Shown here: positions 1 to 10,818 of the stretch, in pieces
Position numbering within the stretch: position 1 is the first letter of the stretch
How the letters are laid out: each line of letters starts with the position of its first letter
NCBI GenBank assembly: GCA_916048095.2
Contig: OU696589.1
Span: 1,854,948 to 1,918,947, forward strand
DNA length: 64,000 bases
From: Sacculina carcini
Taxonomy: Eukaryota; Arthropoda; Thecostraca; Sacculinidae
Reading direction: 5' to 3'
Program-made: the position numbers and the translations under genes
The notes under the pieces: model-generated
What the model saw: the letters and a program-made list of their open reading frames with translations, nothing else
What the model was told of the DNA's origin: nothing
Databases searched by the model: none

Positions 1-119
1 TGCCCCGCGCGCACCTATAAGACCACACCACACCGTTACCACGCCCGAAAACAGACTCATCAACATGTCACCCGATCACCGCCACATGGTACCTAGCACG
101 CTGCAAACGCTGCATTGTG

Positions 120-143
120 CACACACACACACACACACACACA
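120..143. repeat. (CA)n microsatellite
   Basis: A perfect CA dinucleotide run of about 24 bases, one of many CA tracts in the window. Confidence 0.95.
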
Positions 144-744
144 TAGTTTTGATACAATTCAGTTTGGCGTAAGAAAATTAGCATACACTCGGGGGTGGGA
201 TCACAAGAGCCTAGTATAGTCGACAAGTTGTAAGTTAGTTGTCGACCATCACAGCATGATTACAGGGTGTGCCGTTGCGAACAGAAAAACGGGCACTCGA
301 TGAAGACGTTCAATCGTGAATCAAGCATTGCAGTGTGTACATCTCGGTGGTGTAGCTTTATCAAGGAGACGATCTTGAGTCATCCTTTTGTGGCCTATAT
401 GCAGTCTATTTAGCACTCTTCATCAGGAGAAGCAGATGTATTGAGTGGGTGCCTCATATATTACCAGGCTAGCTTATGAATATGAATAAGACAATGGTGC
501 ACAGCCTCGCATCTATGCTTACATTTATCGTCAATACAAAACATTGATGAGTCCGTGATATCAGTGACCGGAGCCCTGATGCCTGATCTATGGTACTAAA
601 CACCATTTCTGTGTTCAGAGTCATCTGGAAGTTCCATTTTGAGTAATCAAGAGAGAAGTAGACGTGAACATCTGATTCCTCATCAGATTAATGCGAGGTG
701 CAGTCGGTTAGCTTTTTAATGAGTGTTGTGTAGTTACCGTAAGT
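144..744. other. No gene recognised
   Basis: About 600 bases of mixed composition with no coding frame I recognise and no clear repeat structure. It may be the decayed flank of the DIRS-like element to its right. Confidence 0.5.
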
Positions 745-798
745 GCTCTATTTATCCGACATGCTCTAAAAATCCGGCAGGCTCTAATAATCCGGCAC
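745..798. repeat. Three tandem 18-bp units (cluster 1)
   Basis: Three adjacent 18-base units (745-762, 763-780, 781-798) share the pattern GCTCTAnnnATCCGRCAN. The third reads GCTCTAATAATCCGGCAC. A matching cluster lies at 981-1034. They sit just past the 3' end of the DIRS-like coding region and may be element-terminal repeats. Confidence 0.75.
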
Positions 799-980
799 TT
801 CCTGGAAAGGCTTATTGAAACTGCAACCACGATTCAGTTATAGTTCAGCAACAGTTTATTTAGCAATGGGCGATTACTACACAGAACAATACACTATGGA
901 GATACGCGTCTTCTCTCGTCTCTTTTATCAGTGCACTATTTTTTGTTGCAGTTTTTGCGCAATCCTACCGTGCGGAGTGA

Positions 981-1034
981 CCAAAAATAATCCGACGGGC
1001 TCTAATAATCCGGCAGGTTCTTTTAACCCGGCAC
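981..1034. repeat. Three tandem 18-bp units (cluster 2)
   Basis: Units at 981-998, 999-1016 and 1017-1034 follow the same pattern as 745-798. The middle one, GCTCTAATAATCCGGCAG, is nearly identical to the third unit of cluster 1. The outer two are more diverged. The 182 bases between clusters carry no recognised gene. Confidence 0.7.
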
Positions 1035-1106
1035 CATACGCAGGGGGTCGGAAAAAGAGCTAAAACACGACTGACGGCCCTCCACTGCGGCAGCAGTGGC
1101 GGGTGG

Positions 1107-1543
1107 CGCTGTTGTGGAGCGCCATCACGGGCTGACGGGCTGTCAGCCGGGTTGAGCGTAGTGGATATGTACGCCACCGCGAAGGGCATCTGACCGACCA
1201 GGATCCAGAAGGCGGCCACCATCTGAAGAGTGATGCGACGGCGTGCCAGATTGTAAGTGACAACCATGTTGTCGGTGGCCACCAGGGCGTGCCGGCTTCC
1301 ACAGGCGCGGGCTACTGCCAGTCCCAGGATTGTGGCACGCATCTCGGCCAGGTAAATGTTGGCCGGACGTGACGTCCAGGGAATGGCCCAGGACCGGTGA
1401 GGCGTTGCCATGCCGGCTCCGGTGGTTGCCGCATCCGTGGCGATAAGAAAGTCCACTGCCGGGGGTACCTGCAGTGGCGCCAGTGATGAGAAGATCGGTG
1501 CGAACTTGGCTGCCTCGGCCGGGTAGTGCAGTATCAGCGTCAC
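1107..1543 (-). pseudogene. RNase H domain of DIRS-like element
   Basis: The minus frame contains ATDAATTGAG near its start, a Glu in the LAEMRA segment, VATDNMVV about 25 residues later, and LNPADSPS near the end. This is the D..E..D..N/AD layout of a retroelement RNase H, which degrades RNA in the RNA-DNA hybrid during reverse transcription. The TDN and NPADS forms resemble DIRS/Ngaro RNases H. It lies just downstream of the RT but in another frame, so a frameshift separates them. The C-terminal stretch to 965 is not recognised. Confidence 0.6.
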
Positions 1544-1600
1544 GATGGTCGTGGGCAGCCGAAGAACGCGCAGAAGAAAGGAGACATAACCGGCTAGGCG

Positions 1601-2202
1601 TTAGTGCCATTCGAAGGCTCGGCGGGGGGCTTCGGAGAGGGCCCTCTGGAGCGACTGCCTGAGAGTCGGGTGTATATCCACTTGCGGGTGCGGGTCCATC
1701 GCGAGGCGCAGGCCGATAAACTCGAGCGTGCGCGCGGGCGTCCAGTGGCATTTTTCAGGGTTGGTATGAATTCCTAGCTGTTGGAGGTAGGCGGGCACCG
1801 ATTGCAGGACGTGACGCGGGCCCAATACCAAAAAATCTTCCAAGTAAGGTACGACTTTAGCCGGTGGACAGTGCGCTTCGATGGCTCGTGGATCAGCTGA
1901 TGTGCGTAAGCCGTCATCAAGGCGTCCTATATGCGTGGGAGCTTGATGGTGTAAGACACCAGCAGAGGGGTGATGGGTTTCAGGTCGTATATCACCCGCG
2001 CCGTCCGGTTGGCCTTTGGGATGGCAAAGATCCTGAAGACAGGCCCCCTTCGGGAGGGTGAAGGCCGAAGAATGTCGGCCGTGACGAGCGCTGAGATGAT
2101 GCCGTCCATCTCTGGGGACGGCCGAGTGGGATGCCATTCGGCACGTGCGAGAGATTCGCGTTCGCACGCCTTTTCGGAGAATGTCATTGACGATTTGCTC
2201 AT
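1601..2202 (-). pseudogene. Reverse transcriptase of DIRS-like element
   Basis: Two minus frames must be combined. At about 2202-1930 is the palm-entry segment with FRIFAIPKANR and VIYDLKPI (compare the usual F.VPK..G..R.V.DL..LN). At about 1850-1610 is the active-site region with YLEDFLVLG in place of the family's YxDDLLVLG, followed by an LGIHTNPEKC-like motif. Changing the first catalytic Asp to Glu and needing a frame switch show the gene is dead. The downstream neighbour is RNase H. Confidence 0.6.
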
Positions 2203-2234
2203 GGTGCGTATGTGGCTGCATGACCGGTGCCACG

Positions 2235-3016
2235 TTAAACTGTGGCGGTTGAAGCGGTCCTGGGCGGCGGTGACCGTTCATCATGAGAAAGTCTAGGCCG
2301 CTGGTGTCGGGCTCTGAACCTGCATCTGAAGCGGTTGATGACTCCTGTGCTGCGCCTGAGGCAGTCGACCCGTCGGAATAGTCCGTGTCGTAGAAGGCAT
2401 GTTCGCCCTCGATTATATCCCATGGCGCTGACATGTGTCTACCGAAGGGATGGGCCTCGTCCTGAGCGTTGGCCAGCGGTTGGTCCAAATTTATGTCCTC
2501 AGCTAATTTATGTGCGTCTAGCGCTGGGTAGGACTCTTCGTGAAAATGTTCCGCTATCAGGTCGTCTAGCCAGTCGGATGGCTGGGCGACAGGTTGCAGC
2601 TGCGCGTACTGCCCACGCCCCAATAGGGACGTGTCGGGCCGCCCGGAGAGCGGCACCTCCTGCAAGCGTTGCGCGCATCCCTGCAAGAGCTCCCACACCT
2701 GCTCATTTTCAAGCAGGTGGTGGAGTTTGAGCAGCGACGGCGTGGTTCCAATTGCCTGGTCTGACTTGGTCTTGTCCACCTGGCGTTGGAGTTCCTCCAC
2801 GGCAGTGATGAGTGGAAGCGCCCACGTGGGGGTCTTGTTGGTCTTCAGTTGGCGCCGCGGTCGCGGTGGCGTGGTGACGTGCGGTATAGGCCCTTCCAGT
2901 TCCTGCTGAATGGGTTGTGTGTCGCAAGTCGAAGTCTCCATTTCCATGGTCGAGAGATGGCCCTTCCAATGGATTGACTCACTGCACCAAAAAGTGTGTG
3001 AACACAATCGAGACAC
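2235..3016 (-). pseudogene. Gag-like N-terminal frame of DIRS-like element
   Basis: This open minus-strand stretch precedes the RT. It is rich in Pro, Gln and acidic residues and shows no zinc knuckle or other domain I can name. Its position and composition fit a DIRS-type ORF1/Gag. The frame stays open through the dead RT below it. The start is uncertain: an internal ATG near 2950 is as likely as the first codon. The function is inferred from position only. Confidence 0.4.
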
Positions 3017-3214
3017 GCAAGCAACACTATCTGCCCTCGGCGAAAGCTAAAACACGACTCTACGTCCCGTCGAGCACGGGATAGTGACACAAGAGTTCAC
3101 ATGAACAGGTAAGAATGCCGGCGCAGGGTTTAATACACGTTCGAAGTGGTTCTTGAATTCATCATCCCTTGGCCATTATATCACACTTATCTGTTTCAAA
3201 CTTCGCTTTCCAAT

Positions 3215-4340
3215 TTATAGCTTTCCATAATCTCCCATATGACAATACGTGCTATCCCGATTTCCATGTGCGCCTTGCAATCGCTGAGCACGCATCGAAC
3301 ACTCATACAACACATCAGATTTGTTTTTTGTGAAATCATTTACATCTTCCTTCGACTGGAATTCGGGAATAACAGCACACGAAATATTACCTGTTAGTCT
3401 GTCTTTTAGCATGCTTCTATACTTGATAGGTTTCCTTGCAACATGACATTTGGCGGTATTGTCGTGCAATATCGCATGATCTCCAAGCATAGAAGCTATT
3501 GCCGCGATATTATTCAAACACAAGTCGGAACACCGCAGGGCTACACTTATTGGAGCATGGTCAGATGGTAGGTCTCTCTGTATGATGGTAAAATTGTTAG
3601 CACATTGTACCGTTTTAGGGGACATCACACAGGTGTCTAGTTCTGAAACCCACCTATCTTTCTGTAGGTTTTACCGCCTTTGAAATGGCGATCTGTGTTT
3701 TTCAGGTTATTCAATACCACGATACTGTTTTATACGCAAATTGTGGCTAGCAATTCGGGATTGTCATTCCTTCGCTCCATGTCATCTTTTATGTTTGGGT
3801 AGGATACAGTGAAACCTGGTATCTCTTACAGATGAGCCAATTCTCTTATCGCTCGCCCAAACCTCGCATTCATGTCACCAAGAATATCGTACCCGTTGCT
3901 CATGTAATTGCTCATAACCTTTTCTCGAATAGCAATAATGGCCTTGTGTGAGTAATACTGGGACTCACAGGGTGGAATATAACAAATGCCAAACATTACA
4001 CCATTGATAATACTAATTTGCAGCCACGATCATCCTTGTTCACGTCAACACTATGTACATACATACTTGTACTCTTTTTAAGCATTACCACAAAGCCCCC
4101 ACGATCCGCTGCACCTACTGTTCTAATGCGATAGGACACAGCCAGACAGACATACAGGCAAGGTTGTCTTCACTGCACTCAAGGCCACAATATCAAATTG
4201 ATTCAACATACTACACACGAGTTTTTTCCAACTTTATGCAAACGCTATTTTCATTCCATGAAATAATTTTGATTGTCTTAATGCACTGTGGTCCGCTTAG
4301 AAAAAAACAAGGGTTCCAACTATCGATAACTTAGTGGTCT
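3215..4340 (-). pseudogene. LINE endonuclease (EEP) fragment
   Basis: The minus strand carries pieces of an apurinic-like endonuclease that nicks target DNA for LINE integration. GDMNARFG is at about 3895-3870 and SDHAPI at about 3560, both hallmark EEP motifs, and an SELD-type motif lies between them. Several stops and frameshifts interrupt it, with no full-length frame. The reverse transcriptase that should follow (below 3215) is absent, so this is a truncated copy. ORF1 of the same element lies upstream at 4345-4856. Confidence 0.65.
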
Positions 4341-4344
4341 CTGT

Positions 4345-4856
4345 AGAGCTTACGTTCCTTCGTATCAAGTCTGATATCGTATTCAATGTTTTCAGGTCTT
4401 TCTTTCTCTCTTTGTTCTACCTCCCGTAGCCGTCGCCACTCCTTTTTCACTGCAGGGTGTACATCTTTCTTTACATAAATCTAGGAATATACGCCCCCAG
4501 CTGCTTTAAGGCGCTTAGCATTAGTGAGCACTCTAAGACGGTGTCTTGATCTTTAATTGTAACTAGCAAGGGTCTGTTACGCTTCCGGCCGTCCACCCTT
4601 GTACCAAGCCTCCGGTGCTGGCACTGCACATGCCCACCCGTATATTTTGCCACACTTGTCTCATCTTGTCAGTGTCGGTGGACGTGCCATCCAAAGCTTC
4701 GTCATCCTCAGGCAAGCCGAGCACCACAAGATTTAATCCTCTCTCCTTTCTATCCATCAGCTCCAGGTAACGCAGCTGTCGGGCGATAATTTCCGCCTGT
4801 TTTTCCACTCGGTCGTTCAATTCTATTTTCCTCCCCACAAAGCCCTCTGGAGACAA
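4345..4856 (-). pseudogene. LINE ORF1 (coiled coil plus RNA-binding fold) fragment
   Basis: The minus frame begins with a heptad-rich stretch (to about 4760), then NLVVLGLPED, the first strand of an L1-type ORF1 RRM. It continues through frameshifts to a basic C-terminal segment with KKDVHP and RLDTKERK-like motifs at about 4480-4360. Such proteins chaperone LINE RNA in the cytoplasm. The copy is broken by at least two frameshifts and belongs with the endonuclease fragment just downstream. Confidence 0.55.
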
Positions 4857-5148
4857 TAAAGATGTCTTCTACTCTGCGACTTCTGTCATGACCGCGTCCA
4901 GCTTTTCTCCCACTGACCTCAACAGTGGCGTTTCATCCTGTTGCCGAGCAGCCAGTATCGATTCAATTAGTCGATCGATCGATCGATAAGTCTTATTTGT
5001 TGATCATCGCCAATTGTGTGCGCTGCATTTTCTTCAAGTCGACAATTTTATTCACCATGTTGACTCTGAGACCTGATCACGCCTATGTCACCAGCACCAA
5101 TCTTACTATGACTTCGCACGAGCCTGAGTTCAACGCACTCGGCCACGG

Positions 5149-5149
<1 letters not shown>

Positions 5150-5187
<38 letters not shown>
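5150..5187. repeat. (CA)n microsatellite at the end of L2-A
   Basis: A perfect CA run directly abutting the ATTTC-repeat tail of LINE L2-A. It is probably part of, or the target next to, the LINE's 3' end. Confidence 0.95.
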
Positions 5188-5188
<1 letters not shown>

Positions 5189-5300
5189 TTCATTTCATTT
5201 ATTGACCATTTGTACCGCGCTTTTCAGTGTAGCAAAAGCGCACAGGTGAACAAACAATACGGTAAACAATGCTACATAACATTTGAGATAAACTAAACAT
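5188..5300 (-). other. 3' tail of LINE L2-A with stem-loop
   Basis: Read on the minus strand, the L2-A transcript would end with a perfect 8-bp stem (GCGCTTTT at 5217-5224 paired with 5234-5241, 9-base loop), then about 25 bases, then repeats of ATGAA up to 5188. Structured 3' ends with short tandem tails are what stringent LINE reverse transcriptases recognise. L2-B and L2-C tails also carry a GCGC stem. Confidence 0.65.
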
Positions 5301-5308
5301 GACAACAA

Positions 5309-5329
5309 CATAAACACACACATACACAT

Positions 5330-5414
<85 letters not shown>
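5309..5414. repeat. CA then (TA)n microsatellite
   Basis: A short impure CA tract runs into about 70 bases of pure TA ending at the mariner insertion. With the TA run at 6791-6879 it was one microsatellite before the transposon inserted. Confidence 0.95.
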
Positions 5415-5416
<2 letters not shown>

Positions 5417-5444
5417 CAGGGTGTTCCAAAAGAAACAGTGCAGT
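5417..5444 (+). repeat. Mariner terminal inverted repeat, left
   Basis: A 28-base TIR matching the reverse complement of 6763-6790 at 25 of 28 positions by eye. It begins CAGGGTGTTCC. Confidence 0.9.
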
Positions 5445-5571
5445 AGGAATATGCTAATAATCCAAAGAAACAAAACTCACAGAAACATACTATTTATTGC
5501 AAGTATTCACAAATCTAATACCTTATCAACTAAAGTACGATTGAGGATTGACTCGTGCAGTAAGATATGAT

Positions 5572-6618
5572 CTACAATAACTGTTGAAAGTGTGCGCCAT
5601 TCACCTGCAGACATAAACGAGCGCGACGCTGCATGCTTTGAAAAACACACTCAAGTTCATCAGGTTTGATGTTTTGAATAACACTTGTTATTTTCTGCTT
5701 CAGTTCATCCGTAGTTCGAGGATTGTCTGCATACACTGAGCCTTTCAATTTGCCCCACAAATAAAAGTCAGGAGGTGTTAAATCCGGTGATCGAGGTGGC
5801 CACAAACCACGAGAGATCACACGATCCCCAAAGACATCACCAGCTGCAGCCATACTGACACGAGCCGTATGTGCAGTTGCACCATCTTGCTGAAACCAGC
5901 CTTGTTGCTTTTCTTGCTCCGTCAGTTGATCAAAAAATGGCTCCAGGATGTTATGAATGTAACAATCAGATGTGATGGTGTTTTCAAAAAAGATAGGTCC
6001 AATTATACGCCGCCTTGACAAAGCACACCAAACACCAACTTTTTGATCGTGGAGTGGCTTCTGAAACAGAGCATGAGGATTTATTGTAGACCACACTCTA
6101 GAGTTCTGACTGTTCATGTACCCGGACAAATGGAACCATGCTTCATCACTGAAGAATGTATGGTTTAAAATGTTTTCACCTTTCTCTAGAATAAAATTTT
6201 CAAACCACCGACAGAAGAGTACGCGTTTTTCTGAATCCTGAGGCTTCAGTTCATGAACAACATGCACTTTATATGGAAAGAATTTAAGTTGATGCACTGC
6301 TCGGTGAGTTGATGTTAGAGATATCCTAGTTTCTTGAGACAAACGCCTCAAAGACTTTCGTGGGCTCCTCTGAAGTTTGTTGGTAACATTCTGTAATACT
6401 GTATCTGTAACGACTTTTGGGCGGCCACTTTTGGGTTTGTCTTGAACACTTCCAGTTTCTTTGAACTTATGCAACAAAGCGGAAACACAATTTCGATGCG
6501 GCAAACGTTCTGCACCAAATTTTTCTAGAAATGACTCTTGCACTTCTTTTGTGAATTTGCCACCATCTCGGAGAACATTTTCAACAATAAATATCCTTTC
6601 TTGTAAGGTAAGCACCAT
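5572..6618 (-). CDS. Tc1/mariner-family transposase, full length
   Basis: This 348-residue protein would cut and paste the element in the nucleus. Residues 1 to about 110 form the DNA-binding helix-turn-helix region, with GRPKVV near 66-70. The catalytic domain shows FFSDEAWFH (Asp158), WFQQDGATAHT (Asp245) and SPDLTPPDFYLWG (Asp284). Spacing from the second Asp to the third is 38 residues, so it is a DD38D type by this count; the Asp at 279 is a less likely alternative. No stops or frameshifts are present. The ATG at 6618 is the natural start, 172 bases inside the right end. It resembles proteins often labelled Tc3-like transposase in arthropods. Confidence 0.92.
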   Translation of the reverse strand: MVLTLQERIFIVENVLRDGGKFTKEVQESFLEKFGAERLPHRNCVSALLHKFKETGSVQDKPKSGRPKVVTDTVLQNVTNKLQRSPRKSLRRLSQETRISLTSTHRAVHQLKFFPYKVHVVHELKPQDSEKRVLFCRWFENFILEKGENILNHTFFSDEAWFHLSGYMNSQNSRVWSTINPHALFQKPLHDQKVGVWCALSRRRIIGPIFFENTITSDCYIHNILEPFFDQLTEQEKQQGWFQQDGATAHTARVSMAAAGDVFGDRVISRGLWPPRSPDLTPPDFYLWGKLKGSVYADNPRTTDELKQKITSVIQNIKPDELECVFQSMQRRARLCLQVNGAHFQQLL

Positions 6619-6762
6619 TTTCCCTGAAACAAAAGAATATTTAATATAAATATCTAAAATTAGATAACTAAATTATCTAAATAAAATATTTAAAATCTTT
6701 TGGGAAAACATTTTCAACTACATTTAAACATTTAAAATGTATAAATATCCTTTCTCGTGTTC

Positions 6763-6787
6763 AGTGCACTTTTTCTATTGGAACACC

Positions 6788-6790
<3 letters not shown>
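6763..6790 (-). repeat. Mariner terminal inverted repeat, right
   Basis: The right-hand copy, ending GGAACACCCTG, followed immediately by TA. Confidence 0.9.

Positions 6791-6879
<89 letters not shown>
6791..6879. repeat. (TA)n microsatellite
   Basis: Pure TA repeat, the continuation of 5342-5414 on the other side of the mariner element, inside the 3' UTR of L2-A. Confidence 0.95.
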
Positions 6880-6881
<2 letters not shown>

Positions 6882-6932
6882 CATTTTAACATGATCATTC
6901 GCACAATACAATAATACTAAAACAACATATTA

Positions 6933-9900
6933 CTAGACTGCATACTCCGGTTTGATCAAATTAAGTGACGAGTCATAGCACATTGACAGTAAATACTTTC
7001 TCGCTCGTGATTTATATATAGGGAATGTAGGAGACGTTCGGACGTGCAAAGGAAGCGTGTTAAAAATTCGCGGCGCTACATAGCGAAAACATCTGTTGTA
7101 ACGGCTGTCATTGCTAGGAAACTTCGGCACCGTCAATAATTGTAGGCCGTCAGATCGAAGAGTACGCGACGATGAATGAACCTCAAGCATGTCAGCTATA
7201 TAGCGAGGCGATCTCAACTTGACAGCTTGAAACACAATTCACACAGTTCGATATTCCGACAGAGCCTTCACAGGTAGCCACGAGAGCTGTATGAGATGTT
7301 TTGTTATATGAGTCCTCGCTGGCAGGTGGAACACTAGACGACATGACATGTTGATGAGTCGCTGTATCTTGCGAAGCACTCTATGGGGCAGATTCAGGTA
7401 CAGCGAACAACAATACATAATTCGAGACATCACCAGTGCGTTTACTAATTTGAGGGCCGACGAGTTAGAAATATATTTCCGAATTGAGTAAATTTGGCGA
7501 ATATAGTAGCAGCAAATTTTGATAAGATCCGAAATGTGATGGATGAATGACAGCCGATTATCAAAAATGACACCCAAATTTCTTGAGGATTCAGAAAACA
7601 AAAAGTTGAAAGAGCTGGGAGCAAAAGAGGAAATTTTGCTGAGCGAAACAGGTAAAAATGTTGTTTTGTCGGGATTCAGCAGCAGTCTACGGCTAGTGGC
7701 CCAAGATTCAACACGCTGTAAAATGCTAGCAGTAAGTTGGTTCGCGTGACACGCATCATCATATGTGAAAAATATTAGGATATCATCGGCAAATAATTGG
7801 TAATCGATTTCATGAAAATCCTGTAGAGCAAATTTAATCGAGGATAGGTACACATTGAATAAAAGCGGTCCGAGAACAGATCCTTGAGGCACACCATTCA
7901 CAAGAGGGAAGTTTGAGCTGTGACAATCTTTTACAATAACTGACTGTGTCCTCTCACTCAAGTAATCACGCAGCAGATCAAGTGCGAATCCAGAAACGCC
8001 ACAACGCTCAAGGTGATTAATCAAGATTGCATGACACACTGTGTCGAATGCGGCGGAAAAGTCCAGTTGTATGAGTATGACATTTCTGTGTTCTAGGCTG
8101 CGCTCGAGTAAAAAGTTGTAGGCATACAGCAGAGATGTCTCAGTCGAATGGTTCTGTCTGAAACCAGATTGCTGGTGAAGAAAGACATTGTTTTCCTCCA
8201 GGTGAGCGTATACTTGGTCATACATGGCTATTTCAACAAGTTTGGAGAGCCAGGGTATGGTAGAAACTGGTCGATAGTTCGATATAGTTTCGGAATCAAG
8301 ACTAACTTTTTTGAGCAGCGGAGATATAACAGCATGCTTGCCGCCAAGAAACCTTGCATGAAGAAAACATGCATTTAAAAAGTAGGAAACAAATGGTGCC
8401 AACATGTACACACAAGATGCGATCTTATCAAAGCGGGTGGGATCTTGTACCGAAGACTTACCTTTAGACCTGGAAATCAACCTGACGCAGTATAAATAGT
8501 CAACCTGGGCAAACGAAGTCATGAGTGATACAGCAGCAGGAGCAGAATACATGATGGATGAATTGTCTGAACTGAACATATCATTGATTCGACTCAGCTT
8601 CAGTTGGAAAAATGAAGCGAATGTGTTGGCCAGAGTGGAGGGATCACCACTCGGAAGCGGATGATCTCCCCGCCGACCAAGAAGCCGATTCAAAACCCTC
8701 CATTGCCCACGGGAATCACTGGAGCATTCACGCAACTTTCGCTCATAGTAGTCATGTTTAGCCTTATCACAAGCCTCAAAGTATGACCGTCTAAAAATGC
8801 ACAACTTATTTAGTGCTTCATCAGATCTAAGACGTCTCCATCGTCGCTCAAGACAGCGGCATGACCGCTTAACCGATCTAAGTTCAGGACTGAACCATGG
8901 GAGCGAGTGCAATGTCTGAACAGTTTTGTCGACAAAACGGACGTTCCTGTCCAGCACAGTGGTAAGAGCAGTGTTAAAAAAGTCCAAAATGTCATCAAGA
9001 GGAAGACGAACATAGCTAGAGAAGTTGAAGAAGTTTTCAAGATCTACGCAAAGTCCATCCAGGTTACATTTTGTATAGTCGAAATACGCCACTCGTTCGA
9101 GGGCTTCAGAACGTAACTGAGCTTCTACAACAAATTCAATCATTGGCTTCAGAACGTAACTGAGCTTCTACAACAAATTCAATCATTGCATGATCCGATA
9201 TTGAGTTATCAATTGGCGAAACACAGACATTTGAAATTAGCTTGGAGATATGCGGCAAGTCCGGCTCAAGAATAAGATCAAGCGTATGACCGTGTAAATG
9301 AGTGGGTGAATGAATAAGGTTCCTCAATCCATGCGATTCGATGACTTCGAGAATAGCATGAGAGTACGACTTCAATTGTGGACAGTCAACCCAGTAGTTG
9401 AAGTCCCCACAAACAAGAAAGTTCTCGGAGAATAATTCACTACACTTTTCGACCAATGTTGAAAATTCATCGAAAAAATTTAGATCAGAAAGCTTCTCGG
9501 ATCTGTATACTATCAAGACACCCAATACAGGGTTCTTACCCGTAGAACTGGAGACTTTGACACACAGATATTCACATGATTTTACAGCTACACTCAGTGA
9601 TACTTGTTTTACAATAAGACAGCAATTGTAAATGAAAGCGATACCACCACCAATAGTACAAGTATCTCTGCAATGATATATACCCAAATAGCCAGAAGGT
9701 AGATTCGAGGAAAATATAGAAAGCTCCGCCTCTGCAAGCCATGTCTCTACAACAATCATGCAATCAAGACCGGACATGAGCACATCAGACACAACATGAC
9801 ACTTATTTTTCACAGACCGCAAGTTGTGAAGAGCGAATCTTGTTATTCGGCTGGAAGATTCACAGCCTGATGCGTGGTCGTCGATGCGTGAACAATAGCG

Positions 9901-9963
9901 GAGTTTTTTGAAGTTGCAGTGCGTTGAATCAGTCGATGTTTGGCACCAACAAAAACTGGACAT
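6933..9963 (-). pseudogene. L2-A ORF2: endonuclease and reverse transcriptase
   Basis: About 9850-9190 (minus) encodes the EEP endonuclease, with NLRSVKNK, VVETWL, GDFNYWVD and ISDHAMIEF. About 8500-7500 encodes the RT, with NYRPVST, LDFSAAFDTV, GVPQGSVLGPLLFNVYL and FADDILIF. The C-terminal tail runs to 6933 with a YNRCFRYVAPRIFN motif shared with L2-B and L2-C. ORF2 nicks DNA and primes cDNA synthesis. Two lesions are visible: a 43-bp tandem duplication at 9102-9187 that shifts frame between the domains, and an in-frame TGA at 7239-7241. Otherwise it is nearly complete, so the insertion is fairly young. Confidence 0.85.
9102..9187. repeat. 43-bp exact tandem duplication inside L2-A ORF2
   Basis: Bases 9102-9144 are repeated exactly at 9145-9187. 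As 43 is not a multiple of three, the duplication alone puts the endonuclease and RT in different frames. Confidence 0.95.
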
Positions 9964-10818
9964 TCAGTGGAAAAGGCTGAGTGGGACACATTCGACCTAC
10001 CCGCCGCCACACAATTCGCGCATTTTAGTTGATGCTTCTGTTGACACGACAATGATTTGTGAGAACCAGCACAGAATCCACATTTCAAGTTCTCTTTCAA
10101 GTGACAATTGACGGTCTTATGATTATAAGAGAGGCAGTGTGAGCAGCGTGCAACCCAGTATCGGTCATAAACCCTGCACCGGCGAAATCCTATGAAAATG
10201 AAACCGTCGCTCATGATCGCATCACGTACTTTCGTAGAGACAGAGACAACAACAGTCTTGACAAATTCTCCAATCTTCCTCGAGAACAGGATTTTCATGT
10301 CATTTTCATCTTTCAGCAGCTCGGCAAGATGGTGATTTTTCGACACAATATCAGCCATGACGTCATCATCGCTCAGGTTCTGATCCACGGATGATATTGT
10401 GAGTTTTGGTCTCATCAATGGCATCGCAGCAGCTGAGTGTGGTGACGAGCATTCAATTTCACTTATAGCTACGCTGGCGGCCTTTTCATCAGGTAGCGTA
10501 AGCTTCACATTGCCATTACGCAGTTTGGTCATATTCATTACTGGAACTTTTTTCAACGCTGTAGCTACGGCTGTGTTATTCACAGCGTTTCCACTGCTTG
10601 GCTTCACAATGACGTCGTACCTGGTGCTACTGTGGTCTTGACAACAGAAGCAAATGACTTAGTTGACACAGTGTTACTTGGCAAAGCAGAAGACAATTCG
10701 TTCACACGCGTGGGCAGTGCAGTGTACAACTCATTCACACGCGTTCTCAAGTCACTAACAGCGCTCATTACATCTGCCAAACTCGGTTCAATGGCCTCGT
10801 TGAGGTCAACGACCGACG

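Larger units (their letters stand above)
1058..3059 (-). mobile_element. DIRS-like retroelement remnant
   Basis: The order on the minus strand is a gag-like frame, a reverse transcriptase and an RNase H, all in GC-rich sequence. The same 15 bases, AGCTAAAACACGACT, occur at 1058-1072 and 3045-3059, bracketing the coding part. DIRS/Ngaro/PAT elements carry split or inverted terminal repeats and a tyrosine recombinase. No recombinase is visible, so the copy is truncated or rearranged. The DIRS-order assignment rests on the style of the RT and RNase H motifs, and a Ty3-like origin is the alternative. Confidence 0.55.
5417..6790 (-). mobile_element. Tc1/mariner transposon, apparently intact
   Basis: A 1374-bp element bounded by inverted repeats: CAGGGTGTTCCAAAAGAAAC at 5417 and its near-complement ending at 6790, with about 3 mismatches in 28 bases. 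It is flanked by the TA target duplication typical of the superfamily, within a TA microsatellite. It contains one uninterrupted transposase gene on the minus strand. Confidence 0.92.

Noticed and set aside
5199-5429. Frame of alternating Tyr-Ile and Val-Cys
   Set aside because: It is a TA/CA repeat translation with no protein character.
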